Below are positions 6,912-14,213 of a stretch of DNA of 16,083 nt, in pieces. The notes beneath the pieces were generated by a model, which saw only the letters and a program-made list of their open reading frames with translations, was not told the DNA's origin and made no database searches. This DNA comes from Dehalococcoidia bacterium (GTDB lineage: Bacteria > Chloroflexota > Dehalococcoidia > Dehalococcoidales > RBG-16-60-22). The translations under genes and the position numbers were made by a program. The stretch is from positions 1 through 16,083 of the forward strand of contig JAUXAC010000022.1 of assembly GCA_030615035.1 (NCBI GenBank), given 5' to 3'. Each line of letters opens with the position of its first letter. The stretch's first letter is position 1.

Positions 6912-8428
6912 TTTCTCCCCCAAGCTGCCATCATTCTATCTGAAAACATAAGGTCTTGAGTTTGGCCACTAGACAAGAATTTCTGGATTGCACTTGCTAT
7001 TGCAAAAATACAGTGAAGCCTCTTAGCAACAGTGTTGGTTCGAACTTTTGTATAGGCTGGGTGACCGCTATTGATTACTATATTGTTTCCATCTACCCAG
7101 GCCAAATCTTCCCGATCGGATGCTTCGGCAAAGGCAATTTTAGGCCCACGGCGACCTGTTCTACTGATTGGCTTAGCGGCTATAGTGCCACTATCTTGAT
7201 TCTCCACTAACGCTTGGCCAGGACCTTCACCCACATCAAGGGGCCCCTCGCCTTCTCCAGCCTCACCTTCTCCAATAGGAAACGTCACCTCTGCGCCCTC
7301 TTGACTATCAGCAGCAAGCTGACCCTCTCTATCTGGCTGCAGAATAGTTTTTACTCCTCGAAAACCGAAGAATTCTCCTAGTTCTGGAATATCGTCGATA
7401 AGTTTCTTAAGTTCTCTTTCCAGCTTCAGTGCCTCGTCACTGGCTGGAAGTTCCAACTGCTGTACACCAAGTTCACTCAACCAACCTTTAAACTCTCGTC
7501 TTATTGGGGCATAAAGCTTTTCAAATTCCTTATGCTTCCATCGTCTAATGAAGTCTGTCTTAGCACTAGTTAAGAAGTTGACAAAATCCGGTATTTCAAC
7601 AAGACCTAATATCCGAGCTCCAATCTCACCGGGGAACTGGTTAAACATGTCGGTTTTAATAACTTTCCCATGCGTGCACAAGAGTACTCCGCATAGGTTC
7701 TCCCCTATAGGATACTCAGAAGTAGCTAATCCAAAAAGTCCATAGCCAATCCTTCTTCTTCCACTTAGTGGAAAAAACTCCCTCACTCTTTCGAGGGAAT
7801 AATCTGATATTACGTCGCCAAGCGTAACCCGTTGACCGTTTACTATAAATGTCATATCTTTACGATAATAGCCCAATTGGTCATACAAGGCTAGGAATTT
7901 TCTATCTAGAAGGGGCATGTAGTGCTGTCGCAGGAGAAAGACTATATTTTCCGTCGACGAAAATGGCAGGGTTATGTCTTGCCTAAATATAACTTCTACT
8001 CGAGTACCTTGACTTTGCAAATGTCTGGGTTGGATATCTTCCCATACAAGTTTCTTCTTAGATTGTAAATACCAGTTGGAACCGCCAACGAATGATTCAC
8101 TACGTGTCTCGGTTATAACCTTCGTAGCAATGTTAAAACTCACTTTAGCTCCTACACCTGCGAAACCTATTCCCATTCCTCGGGTCTTTAAGCCTGCAGC
8201 GAAGTCGTGGTACTGGTTAAAATCTGAAGCGGTCATTCCTTTGCCATTGTCTGTTACTACAAGTACTTTAGCCTGTGGGTCGAAGTCAATGTAGATTGTA
8301 GTTGCCTTCGAATCCAAAGCATTGGCGACAAGTTCCACGACTACCACTGTTCCCACATCGAATGGATACATATCTGCTAAATCTCGAATCAGGTTTTCGA
8401 AATTTACTGTACTTTCGTGCGTAGTCAT
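6908..8428 (-). CDS. GHKL-type ATPase (MutL/MORC/Hsp90-like)
   Basis: The 506-aa protein has a classical GHKL ATP-binding fold at its N-terminus. Motif I is VVVELVANALDS (Glu32 as likely general base, Asn36 for Mg, Asp39), motif II is VVTDNGKGM (Asp60, Gly62, Gly64), and the glycine-rich lid is MGIGFAGVGAK (residues 85-95). A catalytic Glu in motif I fits ATP-hydrolysing MutL, gyrase, Hsp90 and MORC enzymes rather than histidine kinases. Residues about 190-320 form a transducer-like region. Residues 335-430 are a low-complexity linker rich in E, G and P. The last 70 residues hold a conserved-looking module (NIVINSGHPAYTKVRTN ... RLHCIFAIASAIQKF). The ATG lies about 8 bases after a GGGGG run. 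It heads a tightly coupled operon with a helical protein and a sigma-4/HARE protein. MutL/MORC-like ATPases occur in several bacterial defence loci, so such a role is plausible but not shown. Confidence 0.88.
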   Translation of the reverse strand: MTTHESTVNFENLIRDLADMYPFDVGTVVVVELVANALDSKATTIYIDFDPQAKVLVVTDNGKGMTASDFNQYHDFAAGLKTRGMGIGFAGVGAKVSFNIATKVITETRSESFVGGSNWYLQSKKKLVWEDIQPRHLQSQGTRVEVIFRQDITLPFSSTENIVFLLRQHYMPLLDRKFLALYDQLGYYRKDMTFIVNGQRVTLGDVISDYSLERVREFFPLSGRRRIGYGLFGLATSEYPIGENLCGVLLCTHGKVIKTDMFNQFPGEIGARILGLVEIPDFVNFLTSAKTDFIRRWKHKEFEKLYAPIRREFKGWLSELGVQQLELPASDEALKLERELKKLIDDIPELGEFFGFRGVKTILQPDREGQLAADSQEGAEVTFPIGEGEAGEGEGPLDVGEGPGQALVENQDSGTIAAKPISRTGRRGPKIAFAEASDREDLAWVDGNNIVINSGHPAYTKVRTNTVAKRLHCIFAIASAIQKFLSSGQTQDLMFSDRMMAAWGRK

Positions 8429-8437
8429 AATATCTAT

Positions 8438-8503
8438 TCACCCCCTGCCCATTTTCACAATCACACACTTTGGATGGCCTTGTTCGCTATCCGAATCTAC
8501 CAT
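8438..8503 (-). CDS. 21-aa micro-ORF coupled to the preceding small ORF
   Basis: The ATG at 8501-8503 overlaps the preceding stop as TGATG. A GGAAGAGG stretch inside the end of the upstream ORF is placed to serve as ribosome site. The product begins MVDSDSEQGHPK and ends at 8438, 9 bases before the ATPase ATG. It may encode no functional peptide and simply carry ribosomes to the ATPase start. Confidence 0.3.
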   Translation of the reverse strand: MVDSDSEQGHPKCVIVKMGRG

Positions 8504-8640
8504 CAGTCCTCTTCCAGAATTCTAATTGCTTGTTCTATGTCTGGATTCTCCGTCTTCAACAGTTCTAAAGCTTTCTTTACCTTAGACTCTAATTTCTTAA
8601 TCTTTATACTCATTCCTATCAACGGTCCCGTATCATCCAT
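8503..8640 (-). CDS. 45-aa charged helical small protein, first gene of the GHKL operon
   Basis: The ATG (8638-8640) follows AGAGG by 5 bases. The frame encodes 45 residues beginning MDDTGPLIGM, with a Lys-rich amphipathic middle (KIKKLESKVKKALELLK) and an acidic end (ILEEDC-terminus ILEED). The regular heptad pattern, the ribosome site, a promoter at the expected distance and overlap with the next start all support a real gene. It resembles small coiled-coil partners, but no family is recognised. Confidence 0.6.
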   Translation of the reverse strand: MDDTGPLIGMSIKIKKLESKVKKALELLKTENPDIEQAIRILEED

Positions 8641-8666
8641 TTCAACCTCTATCTATCCAAACCAGT

Positions 8667-8695
8667 TTTATAGCATTTTACCACACCCTTGTTGT
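8667..8695 (-). promoter_or_regulatory. Likely extended -10 promoter of the GHKL operon
   Basis: On the minus strand TGCTATAAA (8667-8675) is an extended -10. The hexamer ACAACA at 8690-8695 is a weak -35 (3 of 6 matches) at 17 bp. The start near 8660 would give a leader of about 20 bases to the 45-aa ORF. Confidence 0.4.
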
Positions 8696-8716
8696 AGTAT
8701 TCAGAATCATTTTTAT

Positions 8717-8739
8717 CCCTCTTAAAATCAATATGAGGG
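8717..8739. repeat. CCCTC...GAGGG hairpin repeat, left copy
   Basis: CCCTC (8717-8721) and GAGGG (8735-8739) enclose an A-rich core, AAAATCAATAT. A closely similar element lies at 9351-9371 on the other side of the small membrane-protein gene, and similarity continues for some bases past the GAGGG in both copies. It lies in the shared spacer of two divergent promoters. Confidence 0.55.
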
Positions 8740-8784
8740 TGCTAAAATGTGGCTTCAGGTGTGGGTTCTAGCACTCCTTATTCG

Positions 8785-8793
8785 TGATATAAT
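8785..8793 (+). promoter_or_regulatory. Extended -10 promoter for a leaderless transcript
   Basis: TGATATAAT is a perfect extended -10 (TG-N-TATAAT, with TATAAT at 8788-8793). Six bases separate it from the ATG at 8800, so the predicted first transcribed base is the A of the start codon. No good -35 was seen at 17 bp, which extended -10 promoters tolerate. Confidence 0.55.
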
Positions 8794-8799
8794 GGCGAT

Positions 8800-9270
8800 A
8801 TGCAAGTATGGGATATTGTGACCCCTGTTTTAACAGCTCTAATAGGGGGTTTGATAGGATTCTTCTTAACATGGTGGAAGATGAGGGCAAGTAGTGCTTT
8901 GCGAAAAAATGAACGACATAATTCAGCATTAAATGCCATTGACAACTGGATAGAACATATACGAAGGTTTTTTGCAAAATACAATCTACAGGAAGAAACC
9001 ACTGACTTCAGACTCTTGGATATGGGCTTGACACCAAGTGAAATAGCAGCTATGACGGCACGGACTCGTAATCTAGCGAGATTAGCTAAAGATATTAGAA
9101 GTAAAGACCTTTCATCACTACTCAAAGAAATCCTTGAAGACCTGGAGCAATTTGAGAATGTATTATCAAAGTCACGTTGGGATAATGAAGATATAGCCGA
9201 GTGTGTAGATAGCTTGCGAAACCGCTATACACTTTTCCTTGATCTGATATCAGGTATAGAGCGAAGGTAG
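8800..9270 (+). CDS. Small membrane-anchored protein of unknown function
   Basis: The 156-aa protein has one N-terminal hydrophobic segment (about residues 6-26, IVTPVLTALIGGLIGFFLTWW) followed by basic residues. This predicts an inner-membrane anchor with the remaining 125 residues in the cytoplasm. The soluble part is charged and helical (MTARTRNLARLAKDI, LLKEILEDLEQFENVL), with no catalytic motif I recognise. No ribosome site precedes the ATG, and an extended -10 places the transcription start at the ATG itself. It is divergent from the GHKL operon and flanked by two similar hairpin repeats, so it could be an independent one-gene insertion. Confidence 0.7.
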   Translation: MQVWDIVTPVLTALIGGLIGFFLTWWKMRASSALRKNERHNSALNAIDNWIEHIRRFFAKYNLQEETTDFRLLDMGLTPSEIAAMTARTRNLARLAKDIRSKDLSSLLKEILEDLEQFENVLSKSRWDNEDIAECVDSLRNRYTLFLDLISGIERR

Positions 9271-9350
9271 TTGTTATTCACTTCTCCACTTCCATTTCTT
9301 TTTATCTTGCTGCCCTCTTCCCGATATATAATTCATCTGTCTTTTTCCTG

Positions 9351-9371
9351 CCCTCAAAATAGATGTGAGGG
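9351..9371. repeat. CCCTC...GAGGG hairpin repeat, right copy
   Basis: CCCTCA (9351-9356) pairs with TGAGGG (9366-9371) around AAATAGATG. It matches the element at 8717-8739 in both arms and in the A-rich centre, and sits 80 bases after the stop of the membrane-protein gene. Confidence 0.55.
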
Positions 9372-9451
9372 TATCAAATAAAGGAACGATTTATTAATAC
9401 AGTAAAAAAATTTTCCGGCCAGGGGGTCGTCCCCAAATTACAGTAGCCATA

Positions 9452-9535
9452 ATTCACCTATCTAAATAGGCGTGACAAATCAACAAAAGAGACATTTTGT
9501 TGAGGTATATTTCCCCGGGAGTTAGATAGGTGAAT
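9452..9535. repeat. Nested inverted repeat (cruciform), MITE-like
   Basis: The outer arms ATTCACCTATCTAA (9452-9465) and TTAGATAGGTGAAT (9522-9535) are a perfect 14-bp inverted repeat. Inside them TCAACAAAA (9480-9488) and TTTTGTTGA (9495-9503) form a perfect 9-bp hairpin with a 6-base loop. The 84-bp unit has no coding capacity. It fits a miniature inverted-repeat element, a structured RNA or a replication/recombination site. Confidence 0.65.
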
Positions 9536-9985
9536 AAAATTCTTTACTGGAAATGGAATTGCACCCGGGAGCCCTCAAGAATGGTTCCTTTTTTCAACTA
9601 CGGCTACACTCTCGAAACCTAGGCATGAAATAGGCTCCTTCTGGGTTATACGAACGATATCTAACATTCATGGGGTTTCATCCTTTCTGAGAATATTTCT
9701 TAGTGTGATTATATAACCCCGGAAGGCTGGAAGCTAATCGTCTTAATAGAGAGTTTTTCGACAGGCTCATTAATTATACGCAGCCTACGAATCTGTAGGG
9801 AAAAGAATTTAGTGAGAAGTACAATTCCAACTGGTCAGAATCAAACCAATGTGCCCTTTCGGAACAGTTCCCGAATTTCTATTTGAGAAGAAAACAACTT
9901 ATTCCCACTTTGCAGCGGTTTCTATTATGTTATCAGTCAAATGTTCATTGACAGGCCTCTCCGCTAGATACAGCAAAAAGTAAGC

Positions 9986-10015
9986 TTGACATGTGTTCGT
10001 TTCGCTCTTTAGTAT
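9986..10015 (+). promoter_or_regulatory. Sigma-70 promoter ahead of the two-TM protein
   Basis: Consensus -35 TTGACA (9986-9991), an 18-bp spacer and -10 TAGTAT (10010-10015). The predicted start near 10022 leaves a leader of about 64 bases before the ATG at 10086. Confidence 0.5.
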
Positions 10016-10085
10016 TATCGTGAGAGTATTTTAGTGTATAGTCCTTTGATTTCGGACTTCTGAGAAAGGCGGGTAAAAAGCAGAA

Positions 10086-10400
10086 ATGAGTGAGACGCCA
10101 CAACCGCACCAGAGATGGAAATTGAAGCCTTGGCAGATGATTCTACTCTTCGGAATCCTACTGTGCCCTATTTACGCTTTTGGGTCGTTTACATTTGACT
10201 TTTATGCAGGAGCAGTTACCGCAGAGTTTGGGGTCATGGGTGAGGTAGGCGTTGTCGGTATGTTTTTTATATACGTAATGGGCTATTTTATTGCTTTAGT
10301 GGTGATCCTACCAATACTGCTAGTCAGACGTTTCGGGGTGGGTCCTAAACTTTTCTTCGAGAAGAAGCTGCTTATCTCTTATCCGACACGGACAGGTTAA
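10086..10400 (+). CDS. Small two-TM membrane protein, function unknown
   Basis: The 104-aa protein has a short polar N-terminus (SETPQPHQRWKLKPWQ) and two hydrophobic segments, about residues 18-38 (MILLFGILLCPIYAFGSF) and 54-80 (VVGMFFIYVMGYFIALVVIL). A short basic C-terminal tail follows. Both ends are predicted cytoplasmic by the positive-inside rule. The upstream GAAAGGCGGG is a weak, distant ribosome site. No family is recognised. Confidence 0.65.
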   Translation: MSETPQPHQRWKLKPWQMILLFGILLCPIYAFGSFTFDFYAGAVTAEFGVMGEVGVVGMFFIYVMGYFIALVVILPILLVRRFGVGPKLFFEKKLLISYPTRTG

Positions 10401-10445
10401 CTTTACCCCATCGAGAAATGTTCGTCATAACATTTTTGACAATCA

Positions 10446-10474
10446 TTGAACGTGAGGCACTCTTTGTGTAAGAT
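10446..10474 (+). promoter_or_regulatory. Possible promoter of the SARP-type regulator
   Basis: TTGAAC (10446-10451), a 17-bp spacer and TAAGAT (10469-10474) lie about 200 bases ahead of the regulator start. The leader between them has no recognised feature. The match is modest. Confidence 0.3.
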
Positions 10475-10679
10475 GGGAATGACAATAGATATTTCCTCCG
10501 TTGCCTGCTACCTTCAATATGAATCGAATTGTTCTTGCCAATACCGGAATAGACCACATTTACCTTTTTCCGCTTGCTTTGCTTAGTTCCAGAAACTATA
10601 ATGTTTCACAGAGCCATCAACTCCGAGTTGTAGGCAGTTCTATCTTGCAATCGGCAAGTGACCTTGGAAGAACTATGGG

Positions 10680-13600
10680 GTGGCGCATATGGTTGTCGCG
10701 AATGCTGAATTCATAACCAAAGTTTCGGTGCCCCGAAGACGGGAAGACATCATTCGCCGTCAAAGGTTGATTGACCTCCTCCATGACCATATTCATCTGT
10801 GCGTTCAGGTTTTATCCGCACCGGCTGGCTACGGCAAGACAACCCTGTTGGTGGATTTTACCAATGACCTTGACATACCAGTATGCTGGTACTCCCTGGA
10901 TACCTCAGACCGAGACCCCAGACTGCTTCTCGAAGGTATTTTGGCATCTATCCGCTTCCATTTCCCTAACTTCGGACAGCTAACACAATCCCTTTTGCTT
11001 GTGGCTGAGGATGTAGTAAGAGAGGCTTCCCACTTAGTCAGCACTCTAACTGAAGAAATGTATACGGCCATTCCTGAGTATTTTGTCCTTGTGTTAGAGG
11101 ATTACCATTTCGTCGAGGACAGCGACCCAGCAAAAATGCTTCTCAATCTCTTTGTGGATCGTGCTCCAGACAATTGCCACATTATGGTTTCGAGTCGTAC
11201 CTCCGTTGAACTGCCAGCCATATTCACACTGGCCTTGCAACAGCGTGCAGCAAGCCTGAACACATCACATCTTTCCTTCACCCCGATAGAGGTGAAGGAG
11301 TTGCTAGCTACGCACTACAGCCTTCACCTGTCGGATGAAGAAGCGGATAAGTTAGCCACCGATACGGAGGGCTGGATAATAGGTATACTGCTCGGTACTT
11401 ACAGCTTACTTGAAGGTGGGCCCCACAGAAACGTACTGACGCTATCTAAACAGGATGTCTTTCGGTATCTAGCGTCTGAGGTCTACGAGAGGCAGCCGTC
11501 TGACATACAAAGCTTTCTACTGGCATCCAGCACATTGGATGACATGGAACCAGAGATTTGTGACCGCTTGTTGGGATTAGCCAATTCTCGAAAGCTGCTT
11601 CATCAGATTGAAAGGCGGAATCTCTTCACGCAGTGTATCGATGGTGAAAAAGCTTGGTATTGCTACCACCACCTCTTTCGCGAATTTCTTCAAGCGAAGC
11701 TCTTGGAGGAGAACCCTGAGCAATTTGCGCTTCTGCATTGTAACGTAGCCTCACTCTTTGAACAAGACCAGCGGTGGAATGACGCAATCACTCACTTTTT
11801 GACGGCGAGGAGATATGACGAAGCTTCAAGAGTTGTCAAGATTATCGGCGAAGATTTTCACAACTCCGGAAAATGGGCGACTGTTTCAAAGTGGATTGGG
11901 GCTCTGCCAAGAGACATGCGACTGTCTGACCCTGATTTGGTCTTGCTTCACGCTCAGAGCCTGATCCATCTGGGCAAGGTAGATGAGGCTGTCCATATCT
12001 TGACTGGCCTCCTGTGCCAGGTCGCCAGCGACGAGGACTGGTTGAATAGGGCCAAGGCGCTCAGTTGGCGAAGTGCTGCGTTTCGCCTGACTGGCCATTT
12101 TGCAGAAGCCAAGAGCGACATTGAGACCGCCATTCGTATTCTTAAGCAGCGCGGCGGGCCTGCCGATATTCTCGGTGATGCATACAGGCGCCTAGGGAAC
12201 ATTCACGCGGAACAGGGGCGGTTCACTCTGGCTCTGGGACGTATGCGGCGCGCGTTGAAATACTACTCCTCCGTCTTTGATGTGAGCCGGATGGCCGAGG
12301 TGCACAATTCGCTGGGTATTGTGTATAAGCGCCTCGGCGACCTTACCAAGGCTAACATGCATTTCGAGCATGCTAGGGAAGGGTGGCAAAAGGTAAAGAA
12401 TTTTGGGGCTCTGGCTATGACACTGACCAGTATAGGGTACATATATCAGCGTCGGGGCCAGTATGAATTGGCACTGGACACACTTCACTTCGGTCTGGAA
12501 AAGGCTCGGGAAACCGGGTATCAGCGAATTGAAGCCTGTATTCTTATCGCGATGGCCGAAGTGCTACGCGACTTGGATTTGTATGACGAGGCACTCGCTG
12601 CATATCAAGAGGGACTCGAGCTGGCAAGACAGGTCATGGAAGTATACTACGTGACATGGGCCAAGGCGGGAATAGGAGAAACGTATCGGCTTCTTGGTGA
12701 CCGTGACAAGGCGGAGGTGCTCCTAAAGGAAGCCATCTCTCAGGCTGAGGAGCAGGGGCAAGGCTACGAAGCGACGCTATTTGCCGTACAGCTGGGAATC
12801 ATCGAGTATGAGCGGGGGCGATACGAGGCCGCAATAGGAATTCTTCGCGGAGTTTGTGACCGTCTGAGGAACATAGGAGACAAAGACGCTTTGGCGAAAG
12901 CATACTTCCATCTTGCTCAGGCATCGTTCTTAGCCAAGGAATATGACCTCGCTATTAACTGGCTCGAAAAGGCGTCTGGGCTAGCTGACGAACTGGGCTA
13001 CGATGACTTCCTGGCGGTTGAAGGTAGAAACGCTGCGCTGCTGATTCAATATGGTGCCTCAAAAGGCGTGGGTGGCAACCGTTTTGTCCGAATCATGCAG
13101 AAGATTAGGATTCACCGCGATAGCCAAAGAATACGGGTAACTACCAAGGTCTCAGTCGGCCCCTCTATTGCAACCAAGCCTGACATTGAAGCTCGCGCCT
13201 TGGGAGAAACTCGGGTACTGGTAGATTCTCGGCTGATTAGCGAGGCGGAGTGGAGAAGCAACCGGGCCAAGGAAATGTTCTTCTATCTGCTTTGTTGTGG
13301 CACTGGGCAAACCAAAGAACAAATAACAGCTGCACTGTGGCCTGACCTGTCTCCAGCCAAGGCCACTAGCAACTTCCATATCAATTTGTACCGAGCGCGG
13401 AGGGCAGTATTTCCGGGAATCTTCATGCTTGAACAAGGGCAATATAAACTCAATCCTGATGTTAATATCTGGTTCGACGTAGCGGAGTTCGAATACCTCC
13501 TGAGTCAGGCAGAGAGTTTGCCTCATAGTAGCAAAGCTAGGGTGGCCACTCTAGAACAAGCCGTCGAACTGTATAGAAGGCCGTTCTTGCAGGAGTTCTA

Positions 13601-13922
13601 CGGTGAGTGGACCGAAATGCGGCGTCGAGAACTGGAAGACAAGTACCTGAAGGTCCTTTCATTTCTGGCCAGCTTCAACGGTCACAGCGGAGGATATGAC
13701 AAGGCTATCGCATTCCTCGAGAAGTTCATCACCATTGACCCATATCAGGACGAGGTGTACTGTCAACTAATGGAGTGGCACTTGGCCTTAGGAGACAAGG
13801 TTTCTGCGTCGCGGATATACAAGCGATATCTCGATACAGTGGCCGGTGAACTGGAGTTCGCTCCCCCGGCCCGAATACAGGACCTGCATAAGCGCATATT
13901 GACGGGTAAAGAGACGGGCTGA
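10680..13922 (+). CDS. STAND ATPase-TPR regulator with C-terminal SARP/BTAD domains
   Basis: The 1080-aa product starts at a GTG about 9 bases after GGAAGA; an ATG three codons later is an alternative. Residues 20-330 form a MalT-type STAND NTPase, with Walker A APAGYGKTT (47-55, Lys53) and Walker B YFVLVLEDYH (134-143, Glu140-Asp141). Residues about 345-800 carry many tetratricopeptide repeats (for example LGNIHAEQGRFTLALGRMRR, SLGIVYKRLGDLTKANMHFE, IGYIYQRRGQYELALDTL). Residues about 838-931 are an OmpR-like winged helix (RAKEMFFYLLCCG ... QITAALWPDLSPAKATSNFH). About 933-1075 is the bacterial transcriptional activator domain (AVELYRRPFLQEF ... CQLMEWHLALGDKVSASRIY). The family is an ATP- and ligand-gated activator whose TPR region senses a partner. 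SARP modules usually lie N-terminal (AfsR), so their C-terminal position here is the reverse order. A terminator follows, then the small peptide gene. Confidence 0.92.
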   Translation: MAHMVVANAEFITKVSVPRRREDIIRRQRLIDLLHDHIHLCVQVLSAPAGYGKTTLLVDFTNDLDIPVCWYSLDTSDRDPRLLLEGILASIRFHFPNFGQLTQSLLLVAEDVVREASHLVSTLTEEMYTAIPEYFVLVLEDYHFVEDSDPAKMLLNLFVDRAPDNCHIMVSSRTSVELPAIFTLALQQRAASLNTSHLSFTPIEVKELLATHYSLHLSDEEADKLATDTEGWIIGILLGTYSLLEGGPHRNVLTLSKQDVFRYLASEVYERQPSDIQSFLLASSTLDDMEPEICDRLLGLANSRKLLHQIERRNLFTQCIDGEKAWYCYHHLFREFLQAKLLEENPEQFALLHCNVASLFEQDQRWNDAITHFLTARRYDEASRVVKIIGEDFHNSGKWATVSKWIGALPRDMRLSDPDLVLLHAQSLIHLGKVDEAVHILTGLLCQVASDEDWLNRAKALSWRSAAFRLTGHFAEAKSDIETAIRILKQRGGPADILGDAYRRLGNIHAEQGRFTLALGRMRRALKYYSSVFDVSRMAEVHNSLGIVYKRLGDLTKANMHFEHAREGWQKVKNFGALAMTLTSIGYIYQRRGQYELALDTLHFGLEKARETGYQRIEACILIAMAEVLRDLDLYDEALAAYQEGLELARQVMEVYYVTWAKAGIGETYRLLGDRDKAEVLLKEAISQAEEQGQGYEATLFAVQLGIIEYERGRYEAAIGILRGVCDRLRNIGDKDALAKAYFHLAQASFLAKEYDLAINWLEKASGLADELGYDDFLAVEGRNAALLIQYGASKGVGGNRFVRIMQKIRIHRDSQRIRVTTKVSVGPSIATKPDIEARALGETRVLVDSRLISEAEWRSNRAKEMFFYLLCCGTGQTKEQITAALWPDLSPAKATSNFHINLYRARRAVFPGIFMLEQGQYKLNPDVNIWFDVAEFEYLLSQAESLPHSSKARVATLEQAVELYRRPFLQEFYGEWTEMRRRELEDKYLKVLSFLASFNGHSGGYDKAIAFLEKFITIDPYQDEVYCQLMEWHLALGDKVSASRIYKRYLDTVAGELEFAPPARIQDLHKRILTGKETG

Positions 13923-13955
13923 AGTCGAATCTAGGTTCAAACTCAGTTTTACCTC

Positions 13956-13991
13956 AACGGGGCTTGCTGAAAAGGCAGCCCCGTTCTTTTT
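13956..13991 (+). terminator. Rho-independent terminator after the SARP-type regulator
   Basis: AACGGGGCT (13956-13964) pairs perfectly with AGCCCCGTT (13977-13985) and is followed by CTTTTT. It ends the regulator transcript, so the downstream peptide gene needs its own promoter. Confidence 0.85.
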
Positions 13992-14008
13992 GTCTCATTC
14001 AGTGGTCT

Positions 14009-14043
14009 TGGTAAGAGGCTGGTAAGAATTCACCTCCTATTAT
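14009..14043 (+). promoter_or_regulatory. SARP-type direct repeats and -10 ahead of the peptide gene
   Basis: TGGTAAGA occurs at 14009-14016 and again at 14020-14027, exactly 11 bp (one helical turn) apart. A -10-like TATTAT (14038-14043) follows 10 bp after the second copy, with no good -35. SARP activators such as ActII-ORF4 are known to bind heptamer repeats at 11-bp spacing close to the -10, replacing the -35. The predicted start near 14050 gives a leader of about 47 bases. Confidence 0.5.
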
Positions 14044-14096
14044 GCTTACGTTGACATTTCAAGGTTCTCTCAACGCCGAGCGAAAGGAGGTGATAT

Positions 14097-14201
14097 ATGA
14101 GAAAGAGTCTAAAGGCCCTACTCGTCCTTGCTATTGTGGTAGCTATGACAGTGGCCACGACACTACCCGTGATAGCTGGGCCTGATCCTTTTGGCCCGTA
14201 G
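14097..14201 (+). CDS. 34-aa exported peptide precursor, candidate signalling peptide
   Basis: The ATG follows AAAGGAGGTGATAT, a near-perfect ribosome site. The frame encodes 34 residues. It starts MRKSLK (three positive charges), continues with a hydrophobic stretch ALLVLAIVVAMTVATTL, and ends PVIAGPDPFGP. Val25-Ile26-Ala27 fits the -3/-1 rule of signal peptidase I, which would release the heptapeptide GPDPFGP. Without cleavage it would be a small membrane peptide. It lies between the SARP-type regulator's terminator and its own terminator-like hairpin, so it is a single-gene unit. Its job is unknown. Short exported peptides next to TPR-containing regulators are often pheromone precursors, which is the suggestion here. 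Confidence 0.75.
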   Translation: MRKSLKALLVLAIVVAMTVATTLPVIAGPDPFGP

Positions 14202-14213
14202 CTTGCCAAGAGA

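Larger units (their letters stand above)
9271..10085. other. 815-bp noncoding region with palindromes
   Basis: No convincing gene was found in either direction. Stops interrupt all frames, and no frame reads like a recognisable protein fragment. It holds the right-hand hairpin repeat (9351-9371), a small GGGG-TCGT-CCCC hairpin at 9423-9434, the nested cruciform at 9452-9535 and a promoter near 10000. The rest may be decayed mobile DNA. Confidence 0.55.

Noticed and set aside
10501..10716. 71-aa ORF ahead of the STAND regulator
   Set aside because: It has no ribosome site, overlaps the regulator start in another frame and shows no recognisable pattern.
14051..14056. TTGACA as the -35 of the peptide gene
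   Set aside because: No -10-like hexamer occurs 16-19 bp downstream; the sequence there is GC-rich. The TATTAT with direct repeats upstream fits better.
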